NCBI GenBank assembly: GCA_949358305.1
Contig: OX442323.1
Span: forward strand, 4,528,001 to 4,588,000
DNA length: 60,000 bases
Reading direction: 5' to 3'
From: Strigamia acuminata
Lineage: Eukaryota > Arthropoda > Chilopoda > Geophilomorpha > Linotaeniidae
In this document: in pieces, positions 35,701-44,700 of the stretch
How positions within the stretch are numbered: the stretch's first letter is position 1
Layout: every line of letters begins with the position of its first letter
The notes under the pieces: model-generated
Database searches by the model: none
The model's input: the letters and a program-made list of their open reading frames with translations, nothing else
Told to the model about the DNA's origin: nothing
Translations under genes and position numbers: made by a program

Positions 35701-38700
35701 CATAAAAAGAAATATCTCTGCCATCTGCCACCGATCGACCCAAACACAGGGCTTGTACGCGCCGCATCCAAATCTTGAATTGGGCTCTACGTAAGTTGCC
35801 AAAGCCCTCGCACACGAAACATTCATCTCGGCCCTGATGAAGATGGCCCCAGCCCGAACACACCGGGCAAAGTTCGCGATTCGGGTAAGCCCGGCACATC
35901 GGATGATCCGGGTGATAATTTGGCATCAAGATGGGTCCAGTTTCAAATAGTCGCGGCACCGGATAAGGGCAGACATAACGTTCACGCGCCTGTCGTTGCC
36001 GGCGCGTCACAACACTAGTCTTGTTCTTGCCGTTTTTCCCTCCTCGCCACGGCGGTCGTACTCCGTTGCCTCGTCCGGTCATGACGGTTGAAAATCACTA
36101 CTAAATTCAGTCACAAAAGAAAAATCAAAAAATTGAACAAAAACAACAAAAAACACCACTCGAGCAAGAGCAAATAAATATAACAATAAAAACATGGGCT
36201 AATAGCGTGGGTTATAAAAAATTACTCGATAAAGTTCACGTAACAATTCATAACTCAACCAGAAAAGATATTCACAGTTAAAAATAACAGCAGTGATAAA
36301 AATTGTAAAGCAAATCACGTGAAATGGAATCACGATGAGAATCAACGAGACACAAACGCGCAATAGCCCAAAACAAAAATATAATATTGGGGAAAAAATA
36401 TTAATTAACGCATCTAACAATAGCACAAAATCCTCGCAAAGATGTACAAAATTCATCGTAACAATGGGAATAAATTAGAAAGTAAACGCGAATAAGAAAT
36501 AAACATCGCGTGCGAACTTATCACTTTGAAATGAACAAGCTCGAAAATTTTGGCTAAGTCCATCTACGCACATACGGGTACTCGCCAAAGATGGCGGACA
36601 TCACGTGACTTCAAGGAAAATTCCAGGAGCATGGCGACGCCATCTTGCTTTTCGCAAAGTGAAACTAATCAAAAATACAAAATTTCCCCAACAATTAAAT
36701 ATACTCTAACAAGTAGCGGCGAAGCTTACTAAACAATATTAACGCATTATACCGACGGAAAAATAACAACAAAGAACTTCAAACACGTCGGTTCGCGTAC
36801 GGGGCAATTCTAACCCTAACTCGCCGCACTTATCAAAAAATACATGTTGCTCGAGCGGTCGAAAATTCACAAACTTCACTCAAAATTTCAAAAATACTCA
36901 CAATTAAGGTTACAATTAAAATAACGCACTTTGGCGGACTTCCACGCTCAGTTGTGGCTTGGTTCGCGTTGAAAATGTTGGAGACGCGAAGACACGAGGC
37001 GCACTGTGTTAAGTCGCGAATACAATATGGCCGCCAGACACCGATTGAAAAGTGAGGTCATCGGTCAGCTGACACCAGACACTCCGGCGCCATCTGTCGT
37101 AAACTAGACCACACACGCGCAACCAACAACGAGCATGAAAACCAACACCAAACGCTTACAAAAATCAAAATAAATCGACAACAGGTCGCGTCTCCATCTC
37201 GAACGGAGAAGAAAAGAGTTTTAACTCCGCATCTCCTTCCGAAATGTCGACAAAAAATCCACAATTAGTAATAAATAGTCAAAAACTAGAGATTAGTAAA
37301 AATACATGAAAAAACACAACAACATACTCATTCCAATGTAAACAAATTCTACAAACACCAAAACTCAGCTAAAAATGCAACAAATGCTAAGAAATAAATT
37401 AATAAACACGAAAAAAAACACTTTAAAAGCAGAAAAAGAAGGCGTTCATGACGAACTTTCTCCGTGTTCGCAATCTTTCAGCCGGACTCTGTTCTCGGCA
37501 TAAAAATTCATGCAAATCTCACGTGATTCCGCATTAAATTTGTCCACTCGGTTATGAATGTCATCCATGTCCGCTTTAGAGATGAAACTGGGGACGCGCT
37601 CACTTCCAGCGGCGGTCAGCACTTCTGGAGGATCCAAAACATCCGCTGATGTCTTCGCGCTGTCATCAGGCTCGCTGTACCAATGTCGTAAGTCGACGAT
37701 GTGATATGGCTGCGTCACGCTGCCATCATCCTTCATTAACAGCACGGTGTTCGGCCCGATGATCCGGTGTATTATATAAATACCCTCCGTCCGCTGCTGA
37801 AACCCTGCCGAGACCTGCTTGTCCGCTGACGACAAGATTCTGCTTTTCAGTGTCACCCAGTCGCCAGGTTTGAAGTCATGGGGCCGCCGTTTCCGATCGT
37901 ACCATCGCTTGTGTCGCAGGTTTGCGATCTCCAGGTTCTTCCGCGCCTCGGCTCCGACGCGTAGCATGTAACGATGTAAATACCTCGCCTCATCCGGCGG
38001 GAGAGGATCCCCGTCGTCGGTGTCGCTGTCGAGATCGCCCGGATAGCGCGCTTCCTGTCCCACGATCATCATATACGGTGAGAACTTCAGAGATGTTTGG
38101 TAACTGGCGTTAATGGCCAAAATGAAGTAGCCGATATGACGGTCCCAGTTCACGTGTTCATCAATGTACGCGAGAATGCAGGTCTTCAGCGACTGGTTTA
38201 GGCGCTCCGCCAAGTTCCCTTGCGGATGATATACAGATATGTACTTGTTCACAATGCCCATTCCCGCACAGTGCGCCTGAAAACGCGCAGAACGAAAAGT
38301 AGGTGCATTGTCACTAATCAAAGTCCTTGGAAAGGCCCATCGTTGCACAAATTTCTCAATTTGCCTGATGGTAGTTGGCACATCTGCATTTTCAGTAAGT
38401 CGAACGTCAACCCATCTACTAGCTGCGTCAACCATCACGAACGCGTAGCAATTACCCTGGCTAGACTTCAACTTTTTCCCAAAGTAGTCGACGTAAATGG
38501 TTCTGAAACGACGGCGTGGTTTTGCCGTTTCCATTTCCCCCATTGGCAAACGTCGTTCAACTTTCGCTCTCTGGCATGGCCCGCATACCTTAATCCACTC
38601 CGCCACATCTTTCTTCATCCCTGGCCAAAAAACACGCGTTTTCAAACGCATCATAGTCTTTTCAATTCCGAGGTGGCCAGAAGTTGGCGGGAAGTGAAGG

Positions 38701-41700
38701 CAGTGAAAATAAATTCGTCTCAAAGGCTCTGGCAAGTAAATACGACGCGATTGAGCGCGCTGGCCAATTGATACTGGCGGATACCTGCACAGAAGCCCAT
38801 GATACAGAGCCATATCAACAGATTGCTTTTTGATTTTCTCAGCCTCGTCTTCGCCAAGCGGCAAATGTTGTGATTCCAAATACAACATAATGCCTCTCGA
38901 CCAAGCGTCAGCCAACTGAACTTCCCTCATTCTTTTCTGAGTTGGCAAAAGCTCGTAAGCCGGATGTTCAGCCGGTCGATCCTCATCCAGATCTTCGGAT
39001 TCGTATGGCGAGATTTGGCCGTCCAAAGGTTGTTGAGTCTGCCTCGAACGCGTATTTGGTTGCGTCGGCAAAGGTGGCACCGTAGTCCGATATTCGTCGG
39101 AACTATGGTCACTCAAAAATCGCTCGCTACCAGATTTTCCTCTATCCGAAACTGGTGACGCTGGCGAAGACGAATGCTCACTTCTTGCAGGTGATACAAC
39201 CTTTTTAGGTCTTCCCACTTTACGTTTGGGTTTTGGTGGTCTCCCTCTTTTCCTTTTTGGTACAGGATCAGTAGGAGCCACAATGACCTTCCTTGGCCTT
39301 CCAACATGCCTCTTCAATGGTAAGTCAGTCGGCGGCGCAATTACCTTACGCGGCCTCCCAACACACCTTTTTGGTGGCAAGGCAGCTGGAGGCGTAGTTA
39401 CACCGGAGAGCTGGTGTGCATCGAACACGACATTTTCCATGTCGGCCGGCACACTACCCCCCCTTGAAGGGCCGGGGGGTTTGGGGGGTCGGGTGTCAGC
39501 ATCCCCAAACAACTCAAGCGGTTCCAACTCCTCAAATTCACGTCTCTTTTGAAGAATACGCAATTTCTTACGAAGTTTAGCCGCATTAACGATCTTTGAG
39601 CCAGATGGTTTTGGCACGAAATGCTCGTCGAGCTCCACCATTTCAATGGTCGGCCAACTCGCGAAATCGTCAAAGAACGCACAATATGTCGCCTCATCTA
39701 CGAGCGGACAATCATCATCGCCAATTTCAATGGCCGGATCTACAGGAGCTCTGCTCAACGCATCAGCGACACGATTGCTAGTGCCACTGCAATGCAGAAA
39801 CGTAAACCGAAAGTCTGACATTGACAAAATCCATCGAGCCAATCTGCCCTTTGGTTCGCGCTGAGCAAAAAGCCATTTTAAACACTTGTGATCGCTCTCA
39901 AGGTAAAAATCCATAAGTTCCAAGTAATTGCGGAAACGCTTAACCGCCCAAACAGCAGCTAGACACTCGATCTCCGTAACGTTATAATTCTTTTCCGCAC
40001 TATTTAAAGCGCGCGAAGCAAATGCAATTGGCACACGAATGCCATTATTATCCAACTGCATCAGCGCAGCACCCAAGCCTGAGTAGCTCGCGTCTGTCTG
40101 CAGAATATACGGCTTCGACCAATCAGGAAACCTCCGCTGCAAAGTTGATGTTGCAACTTGGTTCCGCAGATACTCGAACGCTGCTTGACAGCCATCCGTC
40201 CAATTCCATGGCGCGTTCTTCTTCATCAAGGGCCTGAAAACCTCACAAGTCTTCGAGTACCCCGGAAAAAACGAAGAATAGTATCCAATCATGCCCTTAA
40301 AGCGCTGCAACTCTTTGACATTAGTTGGCGCGGGAAATAACTGGATCGCGCTGGTCTTTTTCGGGTTAGGACGAATCTTTCCTTCTTCAACAATATGACC
40401 CAACACTTCAAGGCTACGCTTACACAACTCTGTCTTGCCGGCATTCATCGTGAATCCTGCCGCGTCAAGAAGTGTCAAAACTTGCTTCAGATGTTCTACA
40501 TGTTCTTCAAATGTTTTACTAAAGACAATAATGTCGTCGATGTAAACAAAGACGCATTTGTAAAGAAATTCCGCAAGCGTAAGATTCATAGCGCGTTGCA
40601 GTGTTGCGGGGCCATTTATTGGTCCAAAAGGCATGCGGACATACTCGTAGAGTCCGCGATGCGTGATAAAAGCGAGAAAACGTTCATCTCCCGGCCTAAC
40701 GCCGATCTGATGAAACGCTTCACGTCCATCTATTATGGAAAACCACTTAGCCCCGCCCAAATATGAAAAGATGTTATCAATATCTGGGAGGGGATACACG
40801 TCGGGCATCGTCTGCGCGTTAATAGGGCGAAAGTCCATGGCGCACCTCCATCTGCCATCCTTCTTGGGGACGACGACAGGGGCCACGGCACAATCACTCT
40901 TCGAGCGACGAATAATTCCCTGCGCCAGCTTTTGATCGATGTATTGATCAATGATAGCTTTTTTAGCAGGGTTTACCGGCCTAACAGGCACGTGTATTGG
41001 CCTAAAGTCAGGTTTAAGATCAACCTCAAAAAGAGTGTTATTGCACAACCCCACTTCTTCTCTGAAGATGTTCGAAACGGGTTTTAACGCGTCAATCAAA
41101 TGAGTGATGCGTTTTGGTGATAGTTGATTTGATAACTGCCCATAAATCCAGTCCAACTTTGTCGGATCGGGACAAGGCAGATATTCAACAAAATTGGTCG
41201 TAGGAGAAAACTGTCCACCAGTGGAACCAACTTTCCCTTCCACATCCGAAATAACTGAATCGGGAGGAACTGACGGAACTGACGACTCCGCAGACTGCGA
41301 CAATCTCTTCCGAGCCCTGCGCACCCGTTTAGAACGTCGGAGCTGGCTAAAACACATGGGCCTCCGGTAGACACGTGTCGTATCGCGGAATTTAGTTCTG
41401 CGCGACTTTTCGCGTCGCGGAGGTGACCAAAGAAATGTCCAACTCCTATTTTCCGCGGTCTTACGCGAAACCACCACCTTAACTCTGAATGGCGCATCGT
41501 CATGCGGTAACTCAAAAGTTTCGGCGGGCAATGTGCGATGATTCAACAAAACACAATTTACATCACTAATCGGGGCAGGAACTGCCATCTTAGGGGCGGC
41601 GGGGATTAGTGGCAACAAAAGTACCGGATCGGAGGCCAGCGCCTGTCTCATAGTCATGAAACTACGCCGTTCCTCCGAACCTCTTATGAACCAGCAATTA

Positions 41701-44700
41701 AGTCCATGGTCTGTACATAACCCAACCGCTCGACAGAAATCTCGTCCGAGCAGCAAGTCCGCTGATGAGTCCTCTATCACCAAGCACACAAAAGAGATCA
41801 GAGTTTGAGGTGCACGCACGGTTATTTCTACGCTACCTAAAACCTCAACTAATTGATTATTGGCAACGCGAATGGTCTCGTGCAGCACAACCATTTCCAC
41901 CCCCATCTTCTCATGCAGCTTCTCATACAGATTATATTTTAAACCGCGCTTGAAAGACGCGCCAGTACGATTCTAGGAGAGCCTGGTCTCGAATAAGAGC
42001 CCGGGCAACGACAAGCAGCCTGAAGGGTGGCGGCAAGCTTGTCCTCTTACTCGATCATTATACAAATTTAAGCCGGGTCTGTTGGAATTATAAAATGGAA
42101 GAGAATGATGCACACGCGCGGACTTAACAACGCTAGCGTGGCCTATACTAAGTTTGGTTGGGGCCCCTAATGGCGGAGCGACCAAACCGAGTAATCGCGC
42201 ACTAACCGCGCACAAAAGACAAAATAACAACTCATGGCCAACTTGAATCCAATTTCTAATCCTTCGGCGTGTATCAGCGGCATATAAAACATAACAACGA
42301 CAGGTCAACGAGAGGAAAGGAATTCGAAGATGACACGCGGAATTAAACACGCGATCTGACAATGAACATCCTCAACATGCGTAAATCAATGGCATGGAGT
42401 CAATACTGTGAGCAAACACAGGAGAAAGGATGCCAAATGCTCTGGCCAATTAAGGCTCTTACCAAGCTCATGGTCTTGTACCTTCTGATCGAATCTGGCT
42501 TGAAACAGCTCTGAAGTGAACTTGGGCCAGATCCAATACAGAATTAGAGGTAAAGCCAATGAGAGAGCCAATCAGACGCGTACGTGAATAATCATCACGA
42601 TGACTAAGCGTGAGTAACTCAAACATTCAAATTAGGATGGATAAACTAAACGAAATCAGGAGGGGTAACAGTAGGAAATACACAACTTAGACCGGTCTGA
42701 TGTGGCTGAATTGAGCCACTCCAGACTGAGTCAAGGGATGAAAATGAATACAAAATGAGGTGAAAAGGTAGGAAAACTCAAATATTAGGTTTAAGGATTT
42801 ATTAGGAGTTTAAACAAAACAATGGTTAGGAACACACGGAAAACGCGTACAAACACAACAATTGGTTAGGATTACATTACGCGTTAATGCCGGGCCGTGA
42901 CAATGTCATTTTAGCGATGTTTGTGTTGCTAAAATAAGATTGCTAAAATAAAGTACATTCGTTCAATCACTTTGACACCCAAAATTTTCGTTTCTAAATT
43001 TTTTTATTCAATGCCTGTAGTTGGTTGCAATACAACACAGACTAGCAGAAGCTATAAAATCCTCTAAAATCTTCACAAAAACCACCCAAAATTCTCTAAA
43101 GCCTCCAAAAATCAGCCAAAACTCCCAAAAATTGGTTTTTAGCTATTGTAATTTTCCAAAGTGATGAATTTTGTAGGATGGAAAAAAAGTAACAACCTAT
43201 GTCGTAGTTTATTTTGAAAATATATAATGCACTGATGATGACGTGGCGCGCAGAAGATCGCCTTTCTTCATAATGGGTCGCAATGCTAAAAAGTTTGAGA
43301 ACCCCTGGTCTAGGGCAGGGGTCAACAACCTTTTGAGACGGAAGAGCCAAAAGTTACAATTTAGGATTAGAATTAGGATTAGGTGTATAGGTATCTTGGC
43401 ATCGAAAGAGCCACAGGTTGCCGACTCCTGGTCTAGGCGCTTTATACGCAGTTCTTTTTTTGAGTCTCTAATTTAAAATCTTTTCCAAGAGTTTTTAAAA
43501 ATATTTGTTTATAACAATTTGTTTTAATTTTTGGGGCACTTTTTCTGCGAGAACTGTAAGATCCCATAAACTGTTACTACGTTAGTTTTACTTGATATTT
43601 ACTGTCAAAGGGATGTTTAGTGTTGTGACGCTATCCATCAATGATCCATTGGATAGACTCGGTACAAAATAATAGGTTTTACGCTCTTTGTAACGTACGG
43701 TATCTTCATCATCATTAAAATGGATGTCGATTTTTTCCTGCTTTACCCTGAAATAAATGTCAGTAGACACATTCATAAAGTAATTTAAACTTAACAGAGT
43801 GGCGTGTGCAGAACATTTAAACAGCAAAACACTTAAACAAGTTAAACGTGACTTAGTGTAAGTATACGGTACTTGAATGTATATGGTCCTATTTCTTGGA
43901 GTATTGGTTTACTTGAATTTAACAAGATATCCTGAGGGTTGGTAACGTTGAATAAGTAAACTTTCATATAAAGCGGAATTGGATTTTCAGTCCAAACTGC
44001 ATACAGTAGCGAACCGTTATACAATTTCATTACCTGAAAATTTTTAGATATTTTACAATAAATCCAAAATGTTGGTCAAGAACGTCAAGATGAAGAATTT
44101 TTAATAACTTCTTAAGCATTGTCACTATAGTTGCTTGAATTGATCAACACAATACAGGGTGTTCACAAAGTCTTTAGACAATTTTAAAATAATTTTACAC
44201 GCTAACCAAGGGTGGTTACAAACCTCTGGACTTCTTCTTGTGGGGTTATACGAAAGATATTGTATACCGTACCAACGTAAGGGATATAAATGACCTTAAG
44301 CAAAGAATAACTGCTGCCATTGGGACCATTGATGAAGCAGCGTTAAGAAGGGCATGGACAGATATTAAAATCAGTTATATAGGGTGGTCAAAAATTCTGG
44401 TTTACAGTAAATAATTCGCAAACTGTTTTAGATTTTGATTTAGCAAAATGATTGTCAGGGTAGTATTTTGGGGGAAATCCATTTATGACATCCAACTTGA
44501 CCTCGGAAGTCATCTTCAAGGTCATCCATATTGTAACTCGAGAAACGTGACAGATAGAGAGAAAAAGTGAATTAGAAAGTTGTAGAGCACGATCCAATTA
44601 GTACTACAACTGTTTTTAAAAAATTATCTCTTTCTGAAAAGTTTTGAGAAAAAAGGTTTAAAACGTTAGTCTACTCAGCTTTGTAACCTAAAACCATATA

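Larger units (their letters stand above)
32743..42902 (-). mobile_element. Gypsy-1: Ty3/gypsy element in intron 3 of CD36 gene 3 (inner layer)
   Basis: Reading on the minus strand the order is 5' LTR (42902-41935), pol (41906-37446), a 1.4-kb spacer, a 610-codon ORF (36082-34250), a purine-rich GAGGGGTG tract and 3' LTR (33732-32743). The 4-bp duplication ATGT flanks it (32739-32742 and 42903-42906). The 5' LTR lacks its last 20 or so bases, the primer-binding site is gone and there is no gag ORF before pol, so an internal deletion has removed these. The two LTRs differ at roughly ten positions by eye, so the copy is not brand new. Confidence 0.85.
32454..42960. mobile_element. ATTTTAGCGA-box element, copy 1, split by Gypsy-1 (middle layer)
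   Basis: The element starts TGGTTATAGTCATTTTAGCG and ends AATAAAGTACATTC, flanked by perfect 8-bp duplications GTTCAATC (32446-32453 and 42961-42968). Without Gypsy-1 it is about 343 bp. It matches the uninterrupted copy at 56792-57282. It carries ATTTTAGCGA or TTTTAGCGAC boxes near both ends. Confidence 0.85.
32393..43307. mobile_element. hAT-like MITE split by nested insertions (outer layer)
   Basis: The left CAGCATTTCTCAAACTATAG and right AAAAAGTTTGAGAACCCCTG are inverted ends with perfect 8-bp duplications GTCTAGGG (32385-32392 and 43308-43315). Only about 61 bp (left) and 347 bp (right) belong to this layer. The rest is the ATTTTAGCGA element and Gypsy-1. Confidence 0.85.

Noticed and set aside
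34643-35794. Plus-strand ORFs of 129-166 codons opposite the Gypsy-1 downstream ORF
   Set aside because: They are shadows of a GC-rich open frame on the minus strand and have no domain features.
39596-39864. Plus-strand ORFs opposite Gypsy-1 pol
   Set aside because: These are antisense shadows of RNase H and linker codons.
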